This document shows positions 1 through 7,932 of a stretch of 46,240 bases of DNA, piece after piece (position 1 is the stretch's first letter; the number at the start of each line of letters is the position of its first letter). Source of the stretch: an uncultured Saprospiraceae bacterium. GTDB taxonomy: Bacteria; Bacteroidota; Bacteroidia; Chitinophagales; Saprospiraceae. The notes under the pieces were generated by a model. It searched no databases, was not told where the DNA came from, and saw only the letters and a list, made by a program, of their open reading frames with translations. The translations under genes and the position numbers were made by a program. The stretch covers positions 1 to 46,240 of the forward strand of contig CALFWZ010000023.1 of the NCBI GenBank assembly GCA_937928405.1, read 5' to 3'.

Positions 1-56
1 AATCAACAAATCAACAAATCAACAAATCAACAAATCAACAAATCAACAAATCAACA
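1..56. repeat. Tandem repeat, seven copies of AATCAACA
   Basis: Seven perfect head-to-tail copies of the 8-mer AATCAACA fill positions 1-56 and run off the left edge, so the true array may be longer. The array lies in the non-coding 3' flank of the DUF819 gene. It is a microsatellite-like array with no spacers, so it is not CRISPR. Confidence 0.95.
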
Positions 57-123
57 AAATGTACACGTTAAAAGAACATTATTAATTTTTCATTAGCCAA
101 TTATTAATTATCTACAACAAATC

Positions 124-168
124 AATCCGCACATTAAATAATCCACTAATCCGCACATCAACAAATCA
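124..168. repeat. Degenerate satellite of the AATCAACA array overlapping a stop codon
   Basis: The 11-mer AATCCGCACAT occurs at 124-134 and again at 148-158, followed by ATCAACAAATCAAC, which is the same unit as the array at 1-56. The stop codon of the minus-strand DUF819 gene (TCA at 166-168 on the plus strand) lies inside the last repeat unit, so the repeat abuts or has invaded the gene end. Positions 57-123 are AT-rich and show nothing else. Confidence 0.7.
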
Positions 169-1614
169 ACCTCCCGCCACCATCCGCATCATCTCCGCAC
201 ATAAGATCGCTGCATAAGTACCCAATGCATATCCCAACACCGCCATCAATACCCCAACCGGAGCCAGCGACGGACTAAACGCCGAAGCCACTACCGGCGC
301 CGAAGCAGCGCCACCCACGTTGGCTTGACTACCCACCGCCACAAAGAAAAATGGTGCACGAATAATCTTAGCCGTAACCAGCAAAACGAGAATATGTACC
401 AGCATCCAGATAATCCCAACCGCAAATAATCCAAGGTTGTTTAGTACTTCTCCAAGGTTCATTTTCATACCAATCGTTACCACCAAAATATAGATAAAGA
501 TAGATCCCCAAGTAGAGGCACCAACCCCTTCGAGACGACGTGCTTTCGTAAACGACAATACAAGTCCTACCGTAGTGGAAATGATGATTAGCCAAAAGAA
601 TCCAGACATCAAAGAACTCAGTCCCTTTTCAACCAAGGTGCCAGGCGAGAACGCTTCTTCTCCTAAAGCGTTAACGCCAATTACAACTTTTGAATCTTCA
701 TTTACTTCAGTAAAATAGGGTGCAATTACATCTGATCCCCAATGTGCAAGTGCTACACCACCAAAAGCTACAGCCATTAAAACCATTAAGGTCGTTGTCG
801 TAGGTATCTTCTGAATACTCGCTCGATAGGCAGCGACAGATTCTTTCAATCGTTCGATCGCCGAACTATCTGCTTTTAACCAAGCATCCATTCTATCCGA
901 AATATTCGCACCATAAAGCAAGAATCCCATCCAGATATTGGCTACGACAACATCTACAATAATCATCGTTGGAAAAATAGGGGCATCGTCTACCTCATAA
1001 ATAATGGCCATTGCATTTTGATTAGCACCTCCACCAATCCAGCTTCCAGCTACCGTAGACAATCCACGCCAGACTTGATCTGGTTCGGCTGGAATGATTC
1101 CACCCGCAAAATTTAATACAATAAATAAAGCCAAAGGACCACCGATAACAATCCCGAGCGTCGCTGCGAAAAACATGATTAACGCTTTCGGTCCTAAACT
1201 TTTTAATCCTTTAAAATCTATTCCTAAACATAATAATACTAGGGAAGCTGGCAATAAAAAGCGAGAAGCGACAAAGTATAATTGCGAATGATGCTTAAAT
1301 CCATCCGTTGCTTTTTTTAGATTTTGATCTTTAAAATATTGCTCTAATTCGGAATATGACATACTAAGATCGGGAATGGCGTGGCCATTTTTCTGTAGAA
1401 AATCAATCAAATCATAATCATACCAATGTGCGGCAATAAGACCCAACGGCCAGTGGAGTAGGGCCGGAATAAAATAACAAAGCAAGAGCGCCGGAACATA
1501 GGTATAAAACTTTTTCCAACCTGGCTGATCTAGGTGTGAAGTATAAAAAATACCAGCTAATACGGCCAGTAATAATCCAAGTACTACGGCATCATTGGTG
1601 AAAAAGGGTTCCAT
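166..1614 (-). CDS. DUF819 family integral membrane protein
   Basis: A hydrophobic polytopic protein of about 482 residues recognised as the DUF819 family (YjcL-like), whose substrate is unknown. Glycine/alanine-rich membrane segments include a GSWIGGGANQNAMA stretch in the middle and a GSQANVGGAASAPVVASAF stretch near the C-terminus. These polar, small-residue loops inside membrane helices resemble the ion or solute binding hairpins of secondary transporters. I chose the ATG at 1614, which starts MEPFFTNDAVV; an in-frame GTG at 1647 would add 11 residues and cannot be excluded. It has no same-strand partner in the window. Family recognition is by sequence pattern; a transport role is inference. 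Confidence 0.85.
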   Translation of the reverse strand: MEPFFTNDAVVLGLLLAVLAGIFYTSHLDQPGWKKFYTYVPALLLCYFIPALLHWPLGLIAAHWYDYDLIDFLQKNGHAIPDLSMSYSELEQYFKDQNLKKATDGFKHHSQLYFVASRFLLPASLVLLCLGIDFKGLKSLGPKALIMFFAATLGIVIGGPLALFIVLNFAGGIIPAEPDQVWRGLSTVAGSWIGGGANQNAMAIIYEVDDAPIFPTMIIVDVVVANIWMGFLLYGANISDRMDAWLKADSSAIERLKESVAAYRASIQKIPTTTTLMVLMAVAFGGVALAHWGSDVIAPYFTEVNEDSKVVIGVNALGEEAFSPGTLVEKGLSSLMSGFFWLIIISTTVGLVLSFTKARRLEGVGASTWGSIFIYILVVTIGMKMNLGEVLNNLGLFAVGIIWMLVHILVLLVTAKIIRAPFFFVAVGSQANVGGAASAPVVASAFSPSLAPVGVLMAVLGYALGTYAAILCAEMMRMVAGG

Positions 1615-2113
1615 AAGATTGATTTTAGCGATTAGTTTCTCAGTCACTATGTCAAGTAGTGATTCGCTAAATTATGGTATTTTATCCTAATACCGTAAAT
1701 CAGGGGTTAAAATATTTTAGAGAGAGCAGTGCCTATTCTCTTAAAGTCGTAAACGATCAATCCTTTATGTAGTTGATTCAATTTCTTTTATAGCTGTCGG
1801 ACTTTTAAATTTAAGGTCTAATAGATTTATACTAAATCTAACGATTATAAATAATCACTCCCTCATTCGTAGGCCTCATTCACCACTAAAAAGACAACAC
1901 TCCCTCATTATCAGTTGGTAGAAACAAGGTTGTTTAGCAACTTAGGGCAGGATGTAACAATATAATTTATTGAGAAATAAAAGTCTGGTTGTTTTGCTCA
2001 CGTGTGAAACATTATTTTTTAGATTCCAGCTATTTAAGCTCAATAGTTACATCGACTTTTCAATAAGCATTTTGTTGTTTTAGAATATTTTTTACTACTT
2101 AAATCCTTTCAAC
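1615..2113. other. AT-rich non-coding gap
   Basis: About 500 bases without a credible gene between the divergent DUF819 gene and the large secreted protein. The only structure I see is a 12-bp direct repeat, CACTCCCTCATT, at 1856-1867 and 1898-1909. No tRNA shape and no clear TAnnTTTG promoter element was found in front of the gene at 2114. Confidence 0.6.
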
Positions 2114-5100
2114 ATGAATAAAAGAAACTATTATCTTAAATGTTTCACTGTCCTAGTTCTCCTATTATTAAACAGTAATTTTTCGTTTGCACAAATTCAG
2201 GTTGAAATAATATCTGATTGCACAGAAAAATGCTCAAATTACCCTGACTGCCTTAATGAGAATATTGATTGTATTACTAATATTGATTTACAAAACATAT
2301 GCAAAGAAGGTTGTCCGAATTACCCATGCTGTCTTGTCCAAATCGAATTAGAGCCTTGCAATGAAACCCCTTGTAATGTAGAGGTAGGGTGTGTGCCGGG
2401 ATCATTAAATTGGCCAGATTGTATAAATAATACTCCTAAGGACCTGCTTGAAATTAAAGAACACGATAGAGAGGTTGGGAAGTATGAAAAATTGGAAATT
2501 GGATTACTTCATAATGAAGCCTACACTAATCCTTACAACCCTAACGAAGTCTCAGTTGAGGCGGAATTTACTTCTCCTTCAGGTTTGAAATATGACCTAT
2601 TTGGATTCTATTATCAAGATTTTACTCGTACAGCCGAAGACTGGATTCCAATTGATACAGATTGTCCATGGCGCCTGCGATTTGCTCCAATGGAATTAGG
2701 AGATTGGACTTATACGGTCAAAATAGTAGCAAATGGTATTACCACTCATCAGTCGGAAGAGAAAAGTTTCGAATGTGTTGAATCAGAAAATCCAGGCCCG
2801 CTAAAAATCGCAGATAACAATCGTTATCTTGAATTTGAAAATGGTGAATCTTTCTTTGGAATTGCGCAAGATTTACGTGGTGCGGTAAATCTAACGGGGC
2901 GTCCAATTTTTTGGCCAGATTGCACAGAGAATGGGGGGGATGGTAATAATGATCTAAATTGTAACTATTGGTGCTATAACCGAAACACATTGATTCAGCA
3001 TAAAGAACATATTTCAGAATTTAAATCTAATGGTGGAAATTTAGTTCGTCTATGGATGGAGCCACATACCTATGAAATAGAGTGGGACGAATTGGGTAAT
3101 TATGATCCTCATCAGAATAGAGCTTTTGACTTTGATGAACTGGTAGAACATGCTGCGGATAATGATGTATACATTCATCTGGTAACTCGTGGAATTACAA
3201 GCTTATATCATAGTGATAGTTTTGGACAGGAAGGTGGTGAAGGGTCAGGCTGGTGGCTTAATCCTTATCATAAGGATCTAGGCTTACCCATGCCTGTTGA
3301 TTTTTTCTTAAATGGAACAGCTATTGATATCTATAAAAGAAGAATTAGATACATTATTTCCAGATGGGGATATTCTACGGCTATAGCATCTTATAGTCTA
3401 TTGAATGAGCCAGAGTTTTTGAATCATGCCTGTGAACCACATGATGGTAATAATCCCTGTGGACCCAGCTATCAACCTTATCCGGCTAATCGCACTCATA
3501 TCTTTGCTTGGTTCAGAAACATTGGAGAATATATTAAAGAGCTTTCTTTTTATCCCAAGATGTTAACTATTGATTATGCAACAGCAAGTCCAGATGAAAC
3601 AATTAATGGCGAAGAAATCATAGATTATACTAATACCCATTTATATTCTAGGGATGTTAATCAAAATTATCAATTTGGATTCGAATTAAATTACCAATAC
3701 AATAAGTGGGATAAGCCAGCTGCTATAACAGAATCTGGTCAGGGAGGATGTTTTATTGCCGATGGGAGAGAGATAGATTATCATAATGTAATTTGGTCTA
3801 CTGGCTTATCAGGACAATTCTCTACGAATTTCCTATATGGATCAATTATCAAGTTTAATCAGCCTTGTTATGGAAAGGGATCATGCAAATATTTACCTTT
3901 TGTTAAATTTATGGAAGGCGAAAAGTTTAATGATATTGACTTTGTCTATGAACCCATCTCAAATGCTTCTGCTGCCTATGATGAGGTCCAAGATGAACTA
4001 GGAGATAATGCTTTCGGTGTACCTCCATTTCCATACGGTCCTTATGTTGATGAGGGTTGTAATTGTGATAACGTTGTTACTTGTCCTCAAAGTCCTAATA
4101 ATACTTATGACTGTAATGGTGAGATTGCTTGTAATAGAGATAGATACGGATTTGCTTACAATCGATATGGGTGTAACGATATAGAAGAATTTTTTACCTC
4201 TGACATAACTACTAGTGATAATGCAAGAATGCAGGTATTTGGATTGAAAAATAAAAATAGAGTGTTAGGGTGGGTACACAATAAAAATTACAATTGGTAT
4301 AATGTATTTACAGATCAAGCGGCAGGTTGTGTAGATGGAAGATTAGACTTGGAATGTGGAGGTGATTGGGAAACGCGCATTATTGGTCCAGTCATGAATA
4401 ATTGTATAACTGAAAGAAATGTCAATGAAGTTCCAATGCCTGATGACTATCTGGATGCAGGTCTCGTCCCTGAATTAGTTCCTTTAGAGAATCAAACTAT
4501 CACAATTTCAAATTTAGAATGTAATGGTATATATCAAGTAGAATGGTATAGTACACAATGTGAGTATGATGAAAATAATGACCCTATTCGAGAAAATAGT
4601 GGCGGTCTTATTGAGATTGAAAACACTGTATTTAGTCCAGAGCCGGTAACGGCGGAGAACGGAACGGTCACTTTTGAAGTGCCTACCTTAAAACCAACCG
4701 AGTGGTTAGTAGATGGAGAATTGCCTTATGCCCCTGATTATGGTTTTAAGTTGACTTATATTGGTGATAAGTATGCTGGTGGTGGACGGAAACACGAATG
4801 GCCAGGTGAGCCAGATAGTGATCATTTTGTTAATGGAGCGTTTGCGATTAATACCATTGAAGTTGGTAATGATCAAATATTCTATCGTAATAGCGAAGGA
4901 TTTATGAGGCATTATTTTCCAGTGGCAAATAGTAATACTACCTGGATACATGGTGCGCTCAATCATTGGACTCAACCAGCAGAAAACAGAATAGCAAATT
5001 GGAGCGAAATTGTTCTCAATAGCAAACATCAAGTTTTTTACGCAAGTTCACAAAGAATACTACAATATTATAGTTGGGAACCGTCTGGTCAACCTGGAGG

Positions 5101-6319
5101 GACTTGGAGTCATGAAGTCGTTAGTAATTTAAATGGCCATCGTGTAAATGGAAGTATTACGATCAATCTAGCAAATGATCAAATATTTTACAGAAGTAAC
5201 TCTGGTTTGATGCGTAGTTTTATTCCAGATGGTGATGGTTGGGAATTGGTTAATTTTGCTCCTATCAGTCCTTCACTTAACCAACGGGTTGCTGAAGGCA
5301 GCCCAATCCGTCTCAATAGTGAGGGAGATGTGTTTTATATAGGAAGGGATAACAAACTCCAATATTATTTCTTTGATGGAAATCAATGGAACCATGATTG
5401 GGTTGATGGGGAAGAGAACGATCGGTTTGTTGATGGTGATTTTACAATCAATACTTTAAATGGAAATGATCAGATCTTTTATAGAAGTCCAGGAGGACAA
5501 ATAAGACATTTCTTTCCCTCCGGAAATAATCAATTTATATTTGGAGCGCTTAATAACTGGAATCAGTCCCCATCTCAGAGAATACATCCAGACAGCCCTA
5601 TAAAAGTAAATAGTAAAGGTCAAGTCTTTTATATTGGTACAGATAATAGAATGCAATTTTATTATTGGATGTCAGGCGGTTGGAATCACGGTTGGTTAAG
5701 TGGAGAGTTCTCAAATCATTTTGTTGATGGTGATTTTACAATCAATACTTTAAATGGAAATGATCAGATATACTATCGTAATGACGCAGGGTTTATGAGA
5801 CATTACTTTCCAGTAGATAATCATGATTTTATTCATGGAGCTTTAAATCATTGGTCACAACCATTTGTACATAGAGTGAGATCCGTTAGTAGTTTAATTA
5901 CTAATACGAGAGGAGATATATTCTATATAGGAGTTGATAGGAAATTACAATACTATTACTGGGAGAATCCCTGTGCTGGAGAAGTTAGAAGTCTTGGAAC
6001 AGATGAAGATGAAGAAATCGTCGATTTTGACGATAATGATAGGGAGACAATAAGTGAGAAAGATCTGCTTTCAATTTATCCAAATCCATCTGATGATGTA
6101 TTAAACGTGCGTTATACAGTAAGTAATGAGGCTAAGGTAGAAATCCTCATTTATGATATCTATGGTAGGAAGAAATCAAAAATAGTATCAGGAAGAGTAG
6201 ATGCTGGAAGTCATAATGCTACCTTAAATACCGATGGATTTGTGGATGGTGTTTATATAGTTTATTATCAGTCTGATGGAGAAATAATTCAATCTAAAAA
6301 ATTGATTATTAAGCATTAG
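2114..6319 (+). CDS. Secreted T9SS protein: DUF5060 + glycoside hydrolase-like barrel + propeller repeats
   Basis: A 1401-residue exported protein. Residues 1-26 are a signal peptide (hydrophobic LVLLLLNSNFSFAQ). Residues about 35-110 are cysteine-rich with three degenerate C-x-N-Y/W-P-D-C-type units. Residues about 120-215 resemble DUF5060, the N-terminal domain of putative glycoside hydrolases. A TIM-barrel-like region follows to about 630, with LLNEPEF (candidate acid/base Glu432) and ITESGQGG (candidate nucleophile Glu540), as in clan GH-A enzymes. Residues about 893-1290 hold four double repeats of about 90 residues (NDQIFYR..G.MRHYFP, then VFYIG.D..LQYYYW), resembling lectin-like beta-propellers. 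The C-terminus (from about 1317, SIYPNPSDDVLNV to KLIIKH) is a type-A T9SS sorting domain. It probably binds and cleaves an extracellular polysaccharide; the substrate is unknown. It stands alone, with no SusC/D pair, and is followed by a strong terminator. Confidence 0.85.
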   Translation: MNKRNYYLKCFTVLVLLLLNSNFSFAQIQVEIISDCTEKCSNYPDCLNENIDCITNIDLQNICKEGCPNYPCCLVQIELEPCNETPCNVEVGCVPGSLNWPDCINNTPKDLLEIKEHDREVGKYEKLEIGLLHNEAYTNPYNPNEVSVEAEFTSPSGLKYDLFGFYYQDFTRTAEDWIPIDTDCPWRLRFAPMELGDWTYTVKIVANGITTHQSEEKSFECVESENPGPLKIADNNRYLEFENGESFFGIAQDLRGAVNLTGRPIFWPDCTENGGDGNNDLNCNYWCYNRNTLIQHKEHISEFKSNGGNLVRLWMEPHTYEIEWDELGNYDPHQNRAFDFDELVEHAADNDVYIHLVTRGITSLYHSDSFGQEGGEGSGWWLNPYHKDLGLPMPVDFFLNGTAIDIYKRRIRYIISRWGYSTAIASYSLLNEPEFLNHACEPHDGNNPCGPSYQPYPANRTHIFAWFRNIGEYIKELSFYPKMLTIDYATASPDETINGEEIIDYTNTHLYSRDVNQNYQFGFELNYQYNKWDKPAAITESGQGGCFIADGREIDYHNVIWSTGLSGQFSTNFLYGSIIKFNQPCYGKGSCKYLPFVKFMEGEKFNDIDFVYEPISNASAAYDEVQDELGDNAFGVPPFPYGPYVDEGCNCDNVVTCPQSPNNTYDCNGEIACNRDRYGFAYNRYGCNDIEEFFTSDITTSDNARMQVFGLKNKNRVLGWVHNKNYNWYNVFTDQAAGCVDGRLDLECGGDWETRIIGPVMNNCITERNVNEVPMPDDYLDAGLVPELVPLENQTITISNLECNGIYQVEWYSTQCEYDENNDPIRENSGGLIEIENTVFSPEPVTAENGTVTFEVPTLKPTEWLVDGELPYAPDYGFKLTYIGDKYAGGGRKHEWPGEPDSDHFVNGAFAINTIEVGNDQIFYRNSEGFMRHYFPVANSNTTWIHGALNHWTQPAENRIANWSEIVLNSKHQVFYASSQRILQYYSWEPSGQPGGTWSHEVVSNLNGHRVNGSITINLANDQIFYRSNSGLMRSFIPDGDGWELVNFAPISPSLNQRVAEGSPIRLNSEGDVFYIGRDNKLQYYFFDGNQWNHDWVDGEENDRFVDGDFTINTLNGNDQIFYRSPGGQIRHFFPSGNNQFIFGALNNWNQSPSQRIHPDSPIKVNSKGQVFYIGTDNRMQFYYWMSGGWNHGWLSGEFSNHFVDGDFTINTLNGNDQIYYRNDAGFMRHYFPVDNHDFIHGALNHWSQPFVHRVRSVSSLITNTRGDIFYIGVDRKLQYYYWENPCAGEVRSLGTDEDEEIVDFDDNDRETISEKDLLSIYPNPSDDVLNVRYTVSNEAKVEILIYDIYGRKKSKIVSGRVDAGSHNATLNTDGFVDGVYIVYYQSDGEIIQSKKLIIKH
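5426..5769 (+). repeat. 50-bp identical internal repeat within the propeller region
   Basis: A 50-base segment at 5426-5475 recurs without change at 5720-5769, 294 bases (98 codons) apart and in frame. It encodes the FVDGDFTINTLNGNDQI part of two neighbouring propeller repeats. The other repeat copies in the gene differ at many bases, so these two look recently duplicated or homogenised. Confidence 0.9.
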
Positions 6320-6376
6320 AGGATATAAGATATGAATTATTAATTCTAATAAAATTTCTATTGCAAAGATAAGTAA

Positions 6377-6418
6377 TCCTGAATTTCGAATTTTTCGAAA
6401 TTCAGGATTCTTTTTTTA
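6377..6418 (+). terminator. Intrinsic terminator after the T9SS protein
   Basis: A perfect 14-bp stem (TCCTGAATTTCGAA paired with TTCGAAATTCAGGA) with a 3-base loop is followed by a run of T interrupted once. It lies about 60 bases after the stop codon at 6319. Confidence 0.9.
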
Positions 6419-6548
6419 AGAAAAACCTCTTGCAAAGTTAGATGTTTCATATTAGCTCAGAGAAAATATCAGGATTAAAAATTTTATGCTACTAAATAAT
6501 TCAGTTATATTGAAGATATTTATTTTCTAATTTATAGCTATATTGATC

Positions 6549-6556
6549 TATATTTG
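6549..6556 (+). promoter_or_regulatory. Putative -7 element TATATTTG for guaD
   Basis: This matches the Bacteroidota -7 consensus TAnnTTTG about 92 bases before the guaD start codon. No TTG -33 box is seen at the usual 19-21 base spacing, so this is a weak call. Confidence 0.35.
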
Positions 6557-6648
6557 TATGCCTTTGTCTTTTAATCTCTTATTCGACTTTAATTCACTCA
6601 TTAAACAAATGTCGCCTCAAGATAAATCAATCACTATAAAACGGATTT

Positions 6649-7125
6649 ATGAAAAATCAACACCAAACATTTATGCGCGCTGCCATCGAACTGGCACAAA
6701 AGGGAATGAATAATAATGATGGTGGTCCATTTGGAGCAGTAATTGTCAAAGATGGCGTAATCGTAGGCCGAGGTAACAATCGGGTTACTTCTACCAACGA
6801 TCCAACGGCACACGCAGAGGTGGTTGCCATTCGTGATGCTTGTAAAAATATTGGAGCTTATCAATTAGATGGATGTATTGTCTATACTTCTTGTGAACCC
6901 TGCCCGATGTGTTTAGGGGCGATTTATTGGGCCCGTCCAGATAAAATATTTTATGCTTGTTCGCGTCAGGATGCTGCCGATATCAATTTTGATGATGCCT
7001 TTATTTACGACGAGATTCCATTGCCGATTCACGAACGTAAAATTTCTATGGAACAGGTGCTGCAATCAGAAGGTCAGACGGTATTTAAAAATTGGGCAGA
7101 CAAAGGAGATAAGGCGCTTTATTAA
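6649..7125 (+). CDS. guaD: Guanine deaminase (cytidine deaminase fold)
   Basis: 158 residues, closely resembling Bacillus GuaD in length and motifs. GuaD hydrolyses guanine to xanthine and ammonia in the cytosol for purine salvage or nitrogen recovery. The zinc site is complete: H55-A-E57 (zinc ligand and proton shuttle) and P84-C85-P-M-C88 (the other two ligands). The FDDAFIYDEI block typical of GuaD, rather than of the tRNA adenosine deaminase TadA, is present near the C-terminus and supports guanine over tRNA as substrate. The start is the ATG after an A-rich leader. The SnoaL-like lipoprotein gene follows after 33 bases on the same strand and may be co-transcribed, but no functional link is evident. 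Confidence 0.9.
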   Translation: MKNQHQTFMRAAIELAQKGMNNNDGGPFGAVIVKDGVIVGRGNNRVTSTNDPTAHAEVVAIRDACKNIGAYQLDGCIVYTSCEPCPMCLGAIYWARPDKIFYACSRQDAADINFDDAFIYDEIPLPIHERKISMEQVLQSEGQTVFKNWADKGDKALY

Positions 7126-7158
7126 ATTTTACAGGATTTTTATAGTTGGAAATTTCTA

Positions 7159-7677
7159 ATGAAAAAGCAAGCCCTTTTTTTACTACTATTTTCTTGGTTA
7201 GGTTGTTTTAATCATTCAGATAATCCTGCCCAAATTTTTCAAGAAGTCCAACAACTCAACCAGCGGATGGAAGCGCTCTACGACGCAGGTAGTCCAGAAA
7301 AATTAGCCGCCTTTTATACCGAAGATGCCGTCGTTTTTGGACCGAATGACGAACTTCGAGGGCGCGCTGCCATCAAAGAATATTGGGAACGGATCAATAG
7401 CCCCGTCAGTCTATCCTTAGAAATATTGGACCTACAGACCGAATTGGATAGTTTAAATTTTATTCAAAAAAATATAAACGCAAAAGAGCAAATCCCTAGC
7501 ACCTTTATCGACCAGTTAGATAAAGATACCCATTATGCGTTTCAACTCACCAAAACCACCTTGACTTACGAACGGGAAGATGTAACTTTTTTTAAAGGAG
7601 AAACCATCTCTTTAATGAATTGGGAAAAACAACCAGAAGGTCACTATCGAATCAAATCAGTCTGGTTGATGCAATAA
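7159..7677 (+). CDS. SnoaL/DUF4440-like (NTF2 fold) lipoprotein
   Basis: 172 residues beginning with a lipoprotein signal (LLLFSWLGC, lipidated Cys16). The mature part opens with FQEVQQLNQRMEALYDAGSPEKLAAFYTEDAVVFGPNDELRGRAAIKEYWERI, the hallmark of SnoaL/DUF4440 NTF2-fold proteins: two helices, then the YTEDAVV strand and a G-R-x-A-I-x-x-Y-W segment. Proteins of this fold bind small hydrophobic ligands or act as isomerases; no specific function can be assigned here. It follows guaD closely on the same strand. Membrane anchoring is inferred from the lipobox. Confidence 0.8.
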   Translation: MKKQALFLLLFSWLGCFNHSDNPAQIFQEVQQLNQRMEALYDAGSPEKLAAFYTEDAVVFGPNDELRGRAAIKEYWERINSPVSLSLEILDLQTELDSLNFIQKNINAKEQIPSTFIDQLDKDTHYAFQLTKTTLTYEREDVTFFKGETISLMNWEKQPEGHYRIKSVWLMQ

Positions 7678-7680
7678 CAA

Positions 7681-7709
7681 CGGGCCAACAAAAGTTAATT
7701 TCTGGCCCG
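7681..7709 (+). terminator. Hairpin after the SnoaL-like gene
   Basis: A 7-bp GC-rich stem (CGGGCCA paired with TGGCCCG) with a 15-base loop begins 4 bases after the stop codon at 7677. There is no clear T run after it, so termination is possible but unproven. Confidence 0.5.
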
Positions 7710-7798
7710 CTCTATGAATGAGTTTCCTACATTTTTCGCGATAAAGATTTACACGTTAGAAGAGACATGATTAAATTTAATCTCAAAAATCCACAAAT

Positions 7799-7930
7799 GC
7801 CTCCCGTCCGCTTACGCGGTGCCTTCCCTTGCCGCATTGTCATGCGTGCTTCCCATCCGCTTCGCGGTTCTCTCTCTTGGCGTATTTTATACGCCACCCC
7901 TTCGGGATCGTTCGTTCATTCCTCGGGATC
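7799..7930. repeat. REP-like cluster of GC-rich small hairpins
   Basis: This short block between two convergent genes is clearly more GC-rich than its surroundings. Two related units, GCCTCCCGTCCGCTTACGCGG (near 7799) and GCTTCCCATCCGCTTCGCGG (near 7848), each contain a CCGC-loop-GCGG hairpin. A 7-bp hairpin TGGCGTA-loop-TACGCCA lies at 7878-7896, and two CGGGATC-containing units follow. Stacked short palindromes at a gene end are the pattern of REP/BIME-type dispersed repeats. Short open frames through it look spurious. Confidence 0.65.
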
Positions 7931-7932
7931 AG

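Larger units (their letters stand above)
6320..6648. other. Intergenic region with terminator and promoter element
   Basis: This gap of about 330 bases holds the terminator at 6377-6418 and a -7-like element at 6549-6556, which are listed separately. A minus-strand TATCTTTG (CAAAGATA at 6365-6372) has no gene in front of it. No coding sequence or RNA gene is visible. Confidence 0.6.

Noticed and set aside
1..56. CRISPR-like direct repeats
   Set aside because: The units are 8 bp, head to tail, without spacers, and no cas gene is present.
6365..6372. Minus-strand TATCTTTG promoter-like element
   Set aside because: No minus-strand gene follows it, and it sits just before a terminator hairpin.
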